Counted from the stretch's first letter, positions 7,598 through 18,716 are shown. The stretch: 64,000 nt of DNA from Caballeronia choica (GCF_001544535.1 NZ_FCON02000025.1:20203-84202); one strand, 5' to 3'. A program made the numbers and translations. The notes: a model not told the origin generated them from the letters alone.

Positions 7598-8542
7598 ATG
7601 CGCAATGCCACGCTGCGACAGTTGAAGATCTTCGAAACTGTCGCGCGCCGCCTGAGCTTTTCGCGTGCCGCGGAAGAGCTTTACCTTACCCAGCCTGCCG
7701 TTTCGACCCAGGTCAAGCAACTGGAGCAGCACGCGGGATTGCCGCTTTTCGAGCAACTCGGCAAAAAGATCTATCTGACGCCGGCTGGCAATGAAATGCT
7801 TCATTACAGCCGCGCCATTCTGGAGCAATTCCGCGAAGCTGACGACGCGATGGCGCGATTGAAAGGAATCGCGGGTGGAACGCTGAACGTCGCGGTGATC
7901 AGCGCCGGCGATTATTTCTTCCCCCGCTTGCTCGCCGCGTTCACGAAGCGCAACACGGACGTGCGCCTGAATCTCGCCGTTCACAACCGCGAGGAACTGC
8001 TGCACCAGCTTTCCGACAACCTCACCGATCTCGCGATCATGGTTCGCCCGCCGCAGGACATGGACACGGAGAACGTTTCGTTCGCGCCGCATCCGTATGT
8101 GATCGTCGCGCCGCCGGATCACCCGCTCGTGGGCCTGGCGGACGTCCCGCTGGAAGCGCTCGCCGAGGAGCCGTTCATCGTCCGCGAGAAGGGGTCGGAT
8201 ACGTGGAATTCAATGGAGGAAGGCTTCGCGGGGCGCCTGCCGAACCTGAACATCGCGATGGAAATCACCAGCACCGAGACGATCAAGCAGGCCGTGATCG
8301 CGGGCATGGGGATCAGCTTCCTGTCGGCGCATACGATCAGCATGGAACTGCAGGTCGGCAAGCTTTCCGTGCTCGACATCGCGGGCTTTCCGGTCATGCT
8401 CAACTGGTTCGTCGTGCACCGGAACAACAAACGCCTGCCGCCTGTCGCACTGGCGTTCAAGCAGTTCCTGATCGACGAAGGCGCCGCGCAGATCGAATCG
8501 ATCACCCATATCGGTGCAGAAACCGGAAGACCGAATTCATAA
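7598..8542 (+). CDS. LysR family regulator (CbbR-like)
   Basis: This 314-residue LysR regulator has an N-terminal helix-turn-helix (LRQLKIFETVARRLSFSRAA, LTQPAVSTQVKQLE) and an effector domain with the CbbR-like run GGTLNVAVISAGDYF. I prefer the ATG at 7598, because GGAGGG lies about 11 bases before it; the ATG at 7580 has no ribosome binding site. It is transcribed divergently from the OxlT-type transporter, the usual arrangement for a LysR gene and its target. CbbR-like proteins outside Calvin operons often respond to organic acids or redox metabolites; the effector is not identifiable here. Confidence 0.87.
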   Translation: MRNATLRQLKIFETVARRLSFSRAAEELYLTQPAVSTQVKQLEQHAGLPLFEQLGKKIYLTPAGNEMLHYSRAILEQFREADDAMARLKGIAGGTLNVAVISAGDYFFPRLLAAFTKRNTDVRLNLAVHNREELLHQLSDNLTDLAIMVRPPQDMDTENVSFAPHPYVIVAPPDHPLVGLADVPLEALAEEPFIVREKGSDTWNSMEEGFAGRLPNLNIAMEITSTETIKQAVIAGMGISFLSAHTISMELQVGKLSVLDIAGFPVMLNWFVVHRNNKRLPPVALAFKQFLIDEGAAQIESITHIGAETGRPNS

Positions 8543-8641
8543 AGTTTTGGTTATCGTTATTCGAAATAACTTTAACTGTCGTATATGGATCGAAGTTTCT
8601 ATCCTGCTAGTAACCCCTCACGGCCAACTCAGGAGACGACG

Positions 8642-8992
8642 ATGATCCACGCAACCCACAGCGACGACCGCGAAGTACAGGCACAACTTTGCGCATACAA
8701 CAACGCGTTCGAGGAACTCGATCTGATGTTCCGCTGGGATGCGCGCACGTACCACGGGCTGGCTTCCGCCGACAGCGACTACGCGAAGATCGCGCAGTAC
8801 ATCGAGTCGCAGTGCCCGCATCTGCTGAAGGCGTACAGCGCGGACTTCCTTTGCCAGGCGATCGTCGACCGGAAGAACGCGGTGCTGGAAGCATGCCGCT
8901 CGAACACCGTGAAGAACGACGACAGCGCGCGCCGCGCACGGCTCTGGCGCTCGCGCAACGAGGAATCGCTCGGAAGTTCGGCGCGCGCCTGA
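8642..8992 (+). CDS. Hypothetical protein, 116 residues
   Basis: AGGAGACGACG directly precedes the ATG at 8642, so translation is likely; the frame is open upstream but without a better start. The product is polar and probably helical, with Trp/Tyr/Cys scattered through it (FRWDARTYHGL, ESQCPHLLKAY, DFLCQA) and a basic C-terminus. No signal peptide or membrane segment is visible and I do not recognise the family. It follows the LysR gene by 99 bases, a gap that holds a short inverted repeat (GTTATT/AATAAC near 8556-8570), and ends at a strong terminator. Confidence 0.7.
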   Translation: MIHATHSDDREVQAQLCAYNNAFEELDLMFRWDARTYHGLASADSDYAKIAQYIESQCPHLLKAYSADFLCQAIVDRKNAVLEACRSNTVKNDDSARRARLWRSRNEESLGSSARA

Positions 8993-9008
8993 AACGGCCT
9001 GCGCGACC

Positions 9009-9039
9009 AGGGCGGCCCGGATTTCCGGGTCGCCCTTTT
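9009..9039 (+). terminator. Intrinsic terminator of the 8.6-9.0 kb gene
   Basis: AGGGCGGCCCGG, an ATTT loop and CCGGGTCGCCCT form a 12-bp stem with one G-U pair, followed by TTTT. It separates the hypothetical gene from the convergent aldehyde dehydrogenase gene. Confidence 0.85.
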
Positions 9040-9054
9040 ACTGGTCCAGGTCAA

Positions 9055-10506
9055 TCAAGGCGTCAGCGAGATCCAGACGGCTTTCGGCTCCGTGAAGTTT
9101 TCGATGGCGACATCGCCATGTTCACGCCCGAAGCCCGAATCGCCGGAGCCGCCCCACGGCAGGCGGACGTCGGTGTAGCCGTAGGTGTTGACCCATACCG
9201 TGCCCGCCTTCAGTTCGGCCGCCATCCGGTGCACCCGGCCGATATCGGCGCTCCATACGCCCGCCGCGAGACTGTACGCGGTGCCGTTGGCGATGCGCAG
9301 GGCGTCCGCTTCGTCGTCGAAGGGAATCACGCTCACCACCGGGCCGAAGATTTCCTCCTGCGAAATGCGCATTTCGTGCTCGACGTTCGCGAACACCGTC
9401 GGCTCGACGAAGTAGCCACGCTCGCCGGTGCGCCGCCCGCCGGTCACGAGCGATGCGCCCTCGCTCTTGCCGATGTCCACGTAATCCAGCACCGTCTTCA
9501 TCTGCTTCGAGGAGATCAGCGGGCCCATGTTGGTCTCGCGTTTCGACGGATCGCCGAGTTTGATCGACTTCGCGCGCTCCGCGATCCGCTCGACGACATC
9601 GTCGTACACCGCGCGTTGCACCAGCACGCGCGAGCCCGCCGAGCACACCTGCCCGGCGTTGAAGAAGATGCCGGAGGCGGCCGCGCGTGTGGCGGCGTCG
9701 AGGTTGGCGTCGGCGAAGATCACGTTCGCCGACTTGCCGCCGAGTTCGAGCGTCACGCGCTTGAAATTGCCCGCTGCACCCTGAAGGATGCCGCGTCCGA
9801 CCGAAGGCGACCCGGTGAACGTCACCTTATCGATACCCGGATGGGCGACGAGCGCATCGCCGACGACCGATCCCTTGCCCGTCACGATATTGAGCACGCC
9901 CGGCGGCACGCCGGCCTCGAGCGCCAGTTTTCCGATCATCAGCGCCGACAGCGGCGTGATCTCCGCCGGTTTCACGATGAGCGTGCAGCCGCACGCGAGC
10001 GCGGGCGCGATCTTCCACATGCCGATCATCAGCGGGAAATTCCACGGCACGATCGCCGCGACCACGCCGACCGGCTCGCGTACCGTATAAGTGAGCGCAT
10101 CGGGACGCGCCGGCACGACCTGGCCGTTGATCTTGTCGCACCAGCCGGCGTAGTAGGCGAGCGTGTCGATGGCGGCGGGCACGTCCTGACGCTGCACGCC
10201 CGCGATCGGCTTGCCGCAGTCGAGACTTTCGACGGCGGCGATTTCCTCCTGATTCTGGCGCAGCAACTCCGCGAAGCGCATCAGGATGCGGCCGCGCTCG
10301 CCGGCACGAATCGCATTCCAGGGCTTGAGCGCGGCCCGCGCGGCCTGCACGGCGCGATCGACGTCGGCCGCGGTGCCCTGGGCGACCCGCGCGATCGGCG
10401 TTTCAGTGGCCGGATTGAGGTTGAGCGAATATTCGCCGCCGCTCGGAGGCACCGATTCGCCTCCGATCAACAACTCGTAGCGCTTCAAATCCGCATTGCT
10501 TTCCAT
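9055..10506 (-). CDS. NAD(P)-dependent aldehyde dehydrogenase
   Basis: A 483-residue class 1/2-type aldehyde dehydrogenase that oxidises aldehydes to acids with NAD(P)+ in the cytosol. Visible landmarks are PWNFPLM with the oxyanion Asn (155), the cofactor segment VKPAEITPLS, FTGSPSVGR, the general base Glu (254) in LELGGKSAN, and the nucleophile Cys (288) in NAGQVCSAGSR; EEIFGPV follows. The ATG at 10506 is chosen because AAGGAG lies 8 bases upstream, whereas an upstream in-frame GTG would abut the ribosome binding site. The gene follows a LysR regulator on the same strand with a gap of about 100 bases. Substrate unknown; betaine- or gamma-aminobutyraldehyde-type members look similar. Confidence 0.9.
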   Translation of the reverse strand: MESNADLKRYELLIGGESVPPSGGEYSLNLNPATETPIARVAQGTAADVDRAVQAARAALKPWNAIRAGERGRILMRFAELLRQNQEEIAAVESLDCGKPIAGVQRQDVPAAIDTLAYYAGWCDKINGQVVPARPDALTYTVREPVGVVAAIVPWNFPLMIGMWKIAPALACGCTLIVKPAEITPLSALMIGKLALEAGVPPGVLNIVTGKGSVVGDALVAHPGIDKVTFTGSPSVGRGILQGAAGNFKRVTLELGGKSANVIFADANLDAATRAAASGIFFNAGQVCSAGSRVLVQRAVYDDVVERIAERAKSIKLGDPSKRETNMGPLISSKQMKTVLDYVDIGKSEGASLVTGGRRTGERGYFVEPTVFANVEHEMRISQEEIFGPVVSVIPFDDEADALRIANGTAYSLAAGVWSADIGRVHRMAAELKAGTVWVNTYGYTDVRLPWGGSGDSGFGREHGDVAIENFTEPKAVWISLTP

Positions 10507-10607
10507 GTGTCTCACTCCTTATGTGCTCATGTCCATTCATGCTGGACCGGATGACTTATAAACGACAGCAAAACATTCTTATCGAGTCCATTAGTCGAAC
10601 GTTATGA

Positions 10608-11519
10608 TCAAGGTATCCGCAAGTCGGGATTCCGTGCGCACAGGTCGGCGACCCAGTCGCTGAACACGCGCACCCGCGACGCGATGTTGCGCGTAGGGGG
10701 ATAGAGAACCGAGAGCGGCGTCGGCGGGCTATGTTCCCCCGTCAGGATCTCCGTGAGCGCGCCTTCCTCGATGAACGGCGCCGCCATGAAGCGCGGCGGC
10801 TGGATGATGCCCAGGCCGATAACGCCGGCATTGACGTAGGCGTCGCCGTCGTTCACCGCGACGATGCCCGGCAACGGAACGCTCGCCGTTTCGCCGCCTT
10901 CGAGTTCGAATGTGAACGACAACTGCTTGCCGCTGCGTGCCGAGAAATAGTTGACCGCCCGATGGCCGCGCAGTTCTTCGAGCGTCGCCGGGACGCCGTG
11001 CTGTTGAAGATACGAAGGCGCCGCGCAGGTGGTCACGCGGGCGCTGCCGATCTTTCGCACGATGAGACTCGAATCCTCCAGCGCGCCCAGCCGGATCACA
11101 CAGTCGACGCCGTCCTGGATCAGGTCGATCATCCGGTCCGCGAGGCCGATCCGCAGTTCGATGCCCGGATAGCGCGCATAGAAATCCGGCAGCGCGGGCA
11201 GCATGAGCTTGCCGAAACTGCCCGACGTATCGACCCGCACCACGCCGACCGGATCACGCCGCTTGCTGGCGAGCGTCGACTCGGCGTCGGTGATTTCGTC
11301 GAGAATGCGCACGCATCGGTCGTAATAGAGCGCGCCGTCCTCCGTGACGCTCACGCGCCGCGTCGTCCGGTTGAGCAGCCGAACGCCGACATACAGTTCC
11401 AGCGCCTGAATGATGTTGCTGACAGACGCGCGCGGCAATTGCAGCAAGTCGGCCGTCTTCGAGAAACTGCTCGTTTCGACGACTCGCGTGAAGACTTCCA
11501 TGGCTTGCAGGCGATCCAT
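10608..11519 (-). CDS. LysR family regulator (CrgA/DmlR-like)
   Basis: This 303-residue LysR-type protein starts MDRLQAMEVFTRVVE, the form typical of the CrgA/DmlR subgroup, with the helix-turn-helix at about 3-60 (FSKTADLLQLPRASVSNIIQALE) and LLNRTTRRVS as hinge. The effector domain follows (GVVRVDTSGSFG). The ATG at 11519 is preferred over a far upstream one because the family begins here. It precedes the aldehyde dehydrogenase on the same strand and may regulate it; both could also share a transcript. Confidence 0.87.
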   Translation of the reverse strand: MDRLQAMEVFTRVVETSSFSKTADLLQLPRASVSNIIQALELYVGVRLLNRTTRRVSVTEDGALYYDRCVRILDEITDAESTLASKRRDPVGVVRVDTSGSFGKLMLPALPDFYARYPGIELRIGLADRMIDLIQDGVDCVIRLGALEDSSLIVRKIGSARVTTCAAPSYLQQHGVPATLEELRGHRAVNYFSARSGKQLSFTFELEGGETASVPLPGIVAVNDGDAYVNAGVIGLGIIQPPRFMAAPFIEEGALTEILTGEHSPPTPLSVLYPPTRNIASRVRVFSDWVADLCARNPDLRIP

Positions 11520-11630
11520 TGGACGGTCCTGTCGGGATGGTTTTTCTGCGTCTTCAGGGATTCTAATGCGGAGTGTTGCGCGCGAGGCGCACAGGCGGCG
11601 CGGCACGGCGGGGATACAGCGTGGGCGTCT

Positions 11631-11707
11631 TGGTGGGCCGGGTGGGATTCGAACCCACTATCGGTCGATTATGAGTCGACAGCTTATACCAATTAAGCTT
11701 CCGGCCC
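11631..11707 (-). tRNA. tRNA with CAU anticodon, probably tRNA-Ile2 (lysidine type)
   Basis: A full cloverleaf is visible on the minus strand: acceptor GGGCCGG/CCGGCCC, a D-arm GCTT...AAGC, anticodon stem GTCGA/TCGAC around the loop CTCATAA, T-arm GTGGG/CCCAC with TTCGAAT, discriminator A and an encoded CCA. The CAU anticodon reads as Met unless C34 is modified to lysidine by TilS. The anticodon stem (CGACTCATAATCG) resembles E. coli tRNA-Ile2 more than elongator tRNA-Met, so I favour Ile2. It is not an initiator (no GGG/CCC run in the anticodon stem). Confidence 0.9.
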
Positions 11708-11724
11708 TTTTTGCGTGCACAGGG

Positions 11725-11752
11725 CAAAAAGAAAGCGCCTGGCGGCGCTTTT
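11725..11752 (-). terminator. Terminator of the rpoD operon
   Basis: Read on the minus strand, AAAGCGCC, GCCA loop, GGCGCTTT is followed by TCTTTTTGC. It lies 77 bases beyond the rpoD stop and just upstream of the tRNA gene, ending the yqeY-dnaG-rpoD transcription unit. Confidence 0.8.
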
Positions 11753-11828
11753 CGTTACATCGGAACATTGCGCTCGCTCGGCGAGGGTTGCGAGTTTGCC
11801 TCACAACGCCTCGCAAGACAAGGGCCGG

Positions 11829-14339
<2,511 letters not shown>

Positions 14340-14426
14340 TTGCCTTTTTCGCCTGGCGCGCGGACGAAAAACCACGCGCCGTACAAGGAGAACAAACTCA
14401 GAAAAAACACTTGCTTAAAGCCTTTA

Positions 14427-14432
14427 ATTATA
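14427..14432 (-). promoter_or_regulatory. Internal promoter -10 before rpoD
   Basis: On the minus strand TGCTATAAT forms an extended -10 element about 90 bases upstream of the rpoD start, in the dnaG-rpoD gap. An internal rpoD promoter is known in the E. coli operon; the -35 here is weak. TTAAAGGCTTTAA next to it is a near-perfect palindrome. Confidence 0.55.
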
Positions 14433-14443
14433 GCATCGCCGGT

Positions 14444-16318
14444 TTAGCTGTCCCGGCTCACCACCCGCGCCGCCTTCATCTGCGCGGCTTTCGCCGACAA
14501 GTCGGTAAATTCTGCAACTTCTTCCGGCGAGAGCGTCGCTTGCCGCGCCAGTTGGTCCAATCGCGTGCGATAACTGTCGTGTCGCAATTTCACCACCGTC
14601 GCCTGCAATTCCTCCGCGAGCAGCTTCTTTTGTTCCTGCACCCGTTCTGCCGCATTTTCGTCCGCCGGGTCGCGCAGCAGCAGATCTCGTACATTTTCAT
14701 CATAGGCGAGAATTTCCTGGAAGATATCCTCGTACGTGGGCGCATTCGCGGCGTTTCTCAACAAGTCGGACAGCATCTGGAACTCCGCGCTCTCGCCGAG
14801 TTCGCGGGCGTGGCCGATGACCTCGCTGAACAACTCGCCGTGTTCGGTCATCGTCACGAGCGTCTGTTCGCCCTCGTGATCCAGCGTCTGCGCGATTCCG
14901 GGATACATCACCAGATTGCGCAGCGCCCTTTGTTCATGACCCGTCACGCGCCGGCGCTCGCTTTTCGGCAGCGCCGAGCGCGCCACTGCGGCCGCGCGCG
15001 AATCGATGTCGCACAGCGCCGCGATCTCGGCGAACGGCGTGGCGAGCCGGTCTGCCAACATGTGCAAGATCTGCACCCGCAATGCGTTCGCCGGCAGCGC
15101 CTGCAACAGCGGTTTCGCGTCGAACAGCGCCTTGGCGCGGCCCTCCGGCTGATCCAACTCCTTGTCGTTCAGCACCTCGTTCAGCAAAAACTGCGACAGC
15201 GGCATCGCCCGGTCGACCTGCTCGCCAAAACCGTCCGCGCCGAACTCGCGCACGTAGCTGTCCGGGTCGTGCTCCGCTGGCAGGAACAGGAAGCGGATCG
15301 TGCGGTTGTCAGCGGCGTGCGGCAGACACGCCTCCAGCGCGCGCCGCGCCGCGCGCCGCCCGGCCGCGTCGCCATCGAAGCTGAACACGACCGTATCGGT
15401 CTGACGAAACAGCTTCTGCACATGAACCGGCGTGCACGCGGTCCCAAGGGTCGCGACGGCGTTGGCGAACCCGAGCTGCGCGAGCGCCACGACGTCCATA
15501 TAACCTTCGACGACCAGCACATATCCCAGTTCGCGAATCGCAAGACGCGCCTCGAAAAGGCCGTATAGCTCGCTGCCCTTGCTAAATAGCGGCGTTTCCG
15601 GGGAATTCAAATACTTGGGTTCGCCGCTGTCGAGAATGCGTCCGCCGAACCCGATGACGCTCCCCTTCACGTTGCGGATCGGGAACATCACACGTTCGCG
15701 GAAGCGGTCGTAGCGACGCGCCTGGCCCTGGCCGTCATTTTTCTCGCTGACGATCACGAGCCCCGCTTCGACGAGGTTGTCGTTGCGATAGTCGGGAAAC
15801 GCGGATTCGAGGTTCTGCCAGCCGTCCGGCGCGTAGCCGAGGCCGAAGCGCGCGGCGATTTCGCCGGTCAGTCCGCGCTTTTTGAGATATGCGATCGCGT
15901 TCGGCGCGCTGCGAAGCTGCTTGCGGTAGAAGTCGCAGGCGGTCTGCATGATTTCAGTCAGCGCGACGCTCACGGCTTTGCTGGGCGCCGGCGCGTAGCC
16001 ATCGCCGCCGCCCCTGAACGAAGACGGTTCCTGCGGCACCGTCAAGCCGCACGACTGCGCGAGTTCCTTGACGGCCTCCGGGAACGTGAGCCCGGTGTGC
16101 TCCATGAGAAAGCTGATCGCCGTGCCGTGCGCGCCGCAGCCGAAGCAGTGGTAGAACTGCTTGGTCGGGCTGACCGTGAACGACGGGCTTTTTTCATTGT
16201 GGAACGGGCACAGGCCCATGAAGTTCGCGCCGCCCTTCTTCAACTGGACGAAGCGGCCCACCACGTCGACGATATCGACGCGGTTGAGCAAGTCCTGCAG
16301 GAACGCGTGCGGAATCAC
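14444..16318 (-). CDS. dnaG: DNA primase
   Basis: DnaG synthesises RNA primers at replication forks with DnaB. The 624-residue protein has the N-terminal zinc-binding domain (Cys37, His40 in CPFHNEKSPSF; Cys58 and Cys61 in CFGCGAHG), then the RNA-polymerase/TOPRIM core (RFRERVMFPIRN, GFGGRILD, the catalytic Glu in VVEGYMDV and the Asp pair in FSFDGDAAGR), and a helical C-terminal DnaB-binding domain. The start ATG at 16318 lies 12 bases downstream of the yqeY stop, so the two genes are in one operon. Confidence 0.97.
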   Translation of the reverse strand: MIPHAFLQDLLNRVDIVDVVGRFVQLKKGGANFMGLCPFHNEKSPSFTVSPTKQFYHCFGCGAHGTAISFLMEHTGLTFPEAVKELAQSCGLTVPQEPSSFRGGGDGYAPAPSKAVSVALTEIMQTACDFYRKQLRSAPNAIAYLKKRGLTGEIAARFGLGYAPDGWQNLESAFPDYRNDNLVEAGLVIVSEKNDGQGQARRYDRFRERVMFPIRNVKGSVIGFGGRILDSGEPKYLNSPETPLFSKGSELYGLFEARLAIRELGYVLVVEGYMDVVALAQLGFANAVATLGTACTPVHVQKLFRQTDTVVFSFDGDAAGRRAARRALEACLPHAADNRTIRFLFLPAEHDPDSYVREFGADGFGEQVDRAMPLSQFLLNEVLNDKELDQPEGRAKALFDAKPLLQALPANALRVQILHMLADRLATPFAEIAALCDIDSRAAAVARSALPKSERRRVTGHEQRALRNLVMYPGIAQTLDHEGEQTLVTMTEHGELFSEVIGHARELGESAEFQMLSDLLRNAANAPTYEDIFQEILAYDENVRDLLLRDPADENAAERVQEQKKLLAEELQATVVKLRHDSYRTRLDQLARQATLSPEEVAEFTDLSAKAAQMKAARVVSRDS

Positions 16319-16330
16319 CGTGAGACGCGC

Positions 16331-16777
16331 TTATTTCGACAACGCCGCTTTCACCTGCGCCGAGACGGCCGTCATGTCGGCCTTACCGGCAAGCTTCGGC
16401 TTGAGCACGCCCATCACCTTGCCCATGTCCTGCGGGCCGGCTGCGCCCGTCGCCGCGACGGCCGCCTGCACTTCCGCGGCGATCGCCTCCGCCGACAACT
16501 GTTCCGGCATGTACGCGGCCAGCACGGCGAGTTCGGCGGTTTCCTTCGCGACGAGATCGTCGCGTCCGGCGGTCTGGAACTGGCTGATCGAGTCCTTGCG
16601 CTGCTTGATCATCTTGTCGATGACGGCGGTGATGGCGGTGTCGTCGAGCGTCACGCGCTCGTCGACTTCACGCTGCTTGATCGCGGCGAGCAACAGGCGA
16701 ATCGTGCCGAGACGCTCGGTTTCCCGTGCGCGCATCGCAGTTTTCATGTCGTCGGTGATCTGGTCCTTGAGGCTCAT
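16331..16777 (-). CDS. GatB/YqeY domain-containing protein
   Basis: A 148-residue YqeY-type protein, helical, related to the tRNA-binding tail of the GatB amidotransferase subunit (MSLKDQITDDMKTAMRARE, LLLAAIKQREVDERV, QDMGKVMGVLKPKL). Its biochemical role is not settled; it is commonly encoded between rpsU and dnaG. Here it is the first coding gene of the operon, since no rpsU is present upstream. Confidence 0.93.
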   Translation of the reverse strand: MSLKDQITDDMKTAMRARETERLGTIRLLLAAIKQREVDERVTLDDTAITAVIDKMIKQRKDSISQFQTAGRDDLVAKETAELAVLAAYMPEQLSAEAIAAEVQAAVAATGAAGPQDMGKVMGVLKPKLAGKADMTAVSAQVKAALSK

Positions 16778-17150
16778 CGTTTATCCAGTGCAATTGCAAA
16801 TTTGAAGAGATCGGGCCGGCCGGATGCGGCCTTCATGTCGCTCGCGGGAACAAAGCAAAAACCCGCTTGGGATGCTTCCTCAAGCGGGACCATGAAGTAA
16901 CCAACGTGCGGGCGGCAAAGAGACAAATGGAGATTTTCCGTCGCGTTTCAATGTCGCTGTTTCGGTCGTGCCAACCTGCGCACGGACATTTTTCCGCAAG
17001 GTTTCAAGCTCGCGCCGATCGACCGAATATGCCGATCGAGTATAGCAGGTCGAAACTTCCGTTTCGAGATGGCGGCCGGGCTACACGGCGACAGTCGCGA
17101 GCCTTGTACCGCATGGCTTCGCGGACACTTGCCGGCCGTTTTCTGCGACG
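16778..17150 (-). promoter_or_regulatory. Leader region of yqeY-dnaG-rpoD: promoter, ORF-free transcript and terminator, rpsU absent
   Basis: On the minus strand a -10 hexamer TATACT lies at 17039-17044. About 150 bases later comes a strong intrinsic terminator at 16857-16888 (arms CCCGCTTG and CAAGCGGG, then TTTTT). Translating all minus-strand frames between them gives no ribosomal protein S21 and no ORF with a ribosome binding site. The interval could be a small RNA or an attenuated leader controlling yqeY-dnaG-rpoD. A second GC-rich hairpin (GGCCGGCC type) lies at about 16813-16833 before yqeY. Confidence 0.55.
16857..16888 (-). terminator. Strong terminator in the yqeY leader
   Basis: An 8-bp GC-rich stem with an 11-base loop and a T5 tail on the minus strand, 80 bases upstream of yqeY. 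In relatives an rpsU terminator would be expected at this place. Confidence 0.8.
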
Positions 17151-18383
17151 TCAGGCGGAATCGCGCAGCGCCCGTTCGCGAGCGAATTCGGCAGCGGCCT
17201 GCCCTGCCGCCACGCCCGACGCCCACGCCCACTGGAAGTTGTAGCCGCCGAGCCAGCCGGTAACGTCTACCGCCTCGCCGATGAAATAGAGGCCGGGCAC
17301 GCGCGCGCTCATCATCGTCGTCGACGACAGGTCGCGGGTGTCCACTCCGCCGCGCGTGACTTCCGCCTTGCGATAGCCTTCGGTGCCGTTTGGCGTGAGC
17401 GTCCAGCGCGAGAGCGATTCACCGAGCGCCTTGAGCGTCCTGTCCGGCAGATCGGCAAGGCGGGCATCGGCTGCGACGCGCTGCGCTTCGAGCCACGTAT
17501 GCGCGAGGCGCGCCGGCACGTGTTCGGAGAGAAAGGTGGCGATCTGCTTCTTCGAGCCGGCCTTTGCCGCCAGCAATTCCCCGGTGGCGTCGACGCCCGG
17601 CAGCAGATCGATCTGAATCGGCTCCGATGGATTCCAGTAGCTCGAAATCTGCAGCACGCCGGGGCCGGACAGCCCGCGATGGGTGAGCAGCAGATCTTCC
17701 GAAAATTCGCCGCGCGTCTTCCCCTTGCCGGTGCTCAGTTCCACCGCCACCGACAGCCCCGACAGCGCCGCGAACGGCGCCCAGTCGTCGGCGGCGAAGG
17801 TCAGCGGCACGAGCGCCGGACGCATGTCGATGAGCTTGTGGCCGAACTGCTTGGCGACGCGGTAACCGAAATCCGTCGCGCCGATCTTCGGGATCGACAG
17901 ACCGCCCGTCGCGATGATCAGCGCGGCCGTGTCGATCGTGCCGGCGGTCGTGTCGAGGGAAAAGCGCTCGCCGTTGTGGCGGATCGTGTCGACCGTCACC
18001 GGACGCCGCCACGCGACGCGTCCGGCGTCGCACTCACTCTTGAGCAGGTTGATGACCGATTCGCTCGAATCGTCGCAGAAGAGTTGGCCCTTGTGTTTCT
18101 CGTGCCAGCTCACGCGGTACTGCTTGAGCAACGCGAGGAAATCGCGCGGCGTATAGCGAGCGAGCGCCGAGCGGCAGAAATGCGGATTCGCCGACAGGAA
18201 ATTGGCCGGCCCCGCGTTGATGTTCGTGAAGTTGCAGCGTCCGCCGCCGGAAATGCGGATTTTTTCGGCGAGGCGTTCGGCGTGGTCGATCAGGACGACG
18301 CGGCGACCGCTTTGCGCTGCGACGGCGGCGCACATCATGCCCGCCGCACCGGCGCCGATGACGGCGATATCGAAGGATTCCAT
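17151..18383 (-). CDS. HI0933/YhiN-type NAD(P)/FAD-dependent oxidoreductase
   Basis: This 410-residue flavoprotein begins with an FAD-binding Rossmann motif (DIAVIGAGAAGMMCA) and the GGGRCNFTN signature of the HI0933-like family (BaiN/YhiN), followed by ALIIATGGLSIPKIGATDFGY and a C-terminal GEAVDVTGWLGGYNFQWAW. A few members reduce bile-acid enones, but the physiological role in most bacteria is unknown. I place the start at the ATG at 18383; an alternative lies three codons upstream, and neither has a good ribosome binding site. The gene is followed by the rpsU-less leader of the dnaG operon. Confidence 0.88.
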   Translation of the reverse strand: MESFDIAVIGAGAAGMMCAAVAAQSGRRVVLIDHAERLAEKIRISGGGRCNFTNINAGPANFLSANPHFCRSALARYTPRDFLALLKQYRVSWHEKHKGQLFCDDSSESVINLLKSECDAGRVAWRRPVTVDTIRHNGERFSLDTTAGTIDTAALIIATGGLSIPKIGATDFGYRVAKQFGHKLIDMRPALVPLTFAADDWAPFAALSGLSVAVELSTGKGKTRGEFSEDLLLTHRGLSGPGVLQISSYWNPSEPIQIDLLPGVDATGELLAAKAGSKKQIATFLSEHVPARLAHTWLEAQRVAADARLADLPDRTLKALGESLSRWTLTPNGTEGYRKAEVTRGGVDTRDLSSTTMMSARVPGLYFIGEAVDVTGWLGGYNFQWAWASGVAAGQAAAEFARERALRDSA

Positions 18384-18458
18384 GGCGCGCATTGTAACCG
18401 GGGCGGCTGGGGCGGCGACCGCTCTCACCCCGGAGATGGTTCAACGGCTTGGCTCCGG

Positions 18459-18468
18459 TATAGTATAG
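18459..18468 (+). promoter_or_regulatory. -10-like element before the 18.5-19.85 kb cassette
   Basis: TATAGTATAG lies about 36 bases before the first ORF of the cassette. The complementary strand reads CTATACTATA, which could equally serve the divergent flavoprotein gene. No good -35 is visible for either direction. Confidence 0.35.
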
Positions 18469-18503
18469 TTGGGTATCCTAAGACGAAAGTGGAAGGGCGG
18501 TAG

Positions 18504-18716
18504 ATGGCAGCGGAACTGAAAACGGACTCGTGGCACCGCTACATGCTGTATCGAAGCAATGAGCGATATATGACGTTCGAGCCCGAAGAGAAGCCATTCT
18601 TAGTATGGCATCGCGAACTATATTCAAGCTGTGACTGTCCGAGCCGACGTCACCGCGGACCTTTTATGCTGGCAAGATCGCAAGGTCACGCATTACTTTT
18701 TAGTACCACCCTTTAA
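18504..18716 (+). CDS. Unrecognised ORF A of the 18.5 kb cassette (70 residues, possibly 5' part of a split gene)
   Basis: The ATG has GGAAGGG about 8 bases upstream, the best ribosome binding site in this cassette. The first 40 residues (MAAELKTDSWHRYMLYRSNE, then MTFEPEEKPFLVWHRELY) look like genuine protein; after about residue 41 the composition changes to Arg/Ser/Cys-rich. The next ORF reads well in the +1 frame from the same point. I therefore suspect one gene with a frameshift near 18620-18635, or programmed frameshifting. Base composition is less GC-rich than the flanking genes. No family recognised. Confidence 0.45.
   Translation: MAAELKTDSWHRYMLYRSNERYMTFEPEEKPFLVWHRELYSSCDCPSRRHRGPFMLARSQGHALLFSTTL

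Noticed and set aside
11631-11707. Reading the CAU tRNA as elongator or initiator tRNA-Met
   Set aside because: Initiator is excluded by the anticodon stem. Elongator Met cannot be ruled out fully, but the stem resembles Ile2; a TilS-determinant check would decide.
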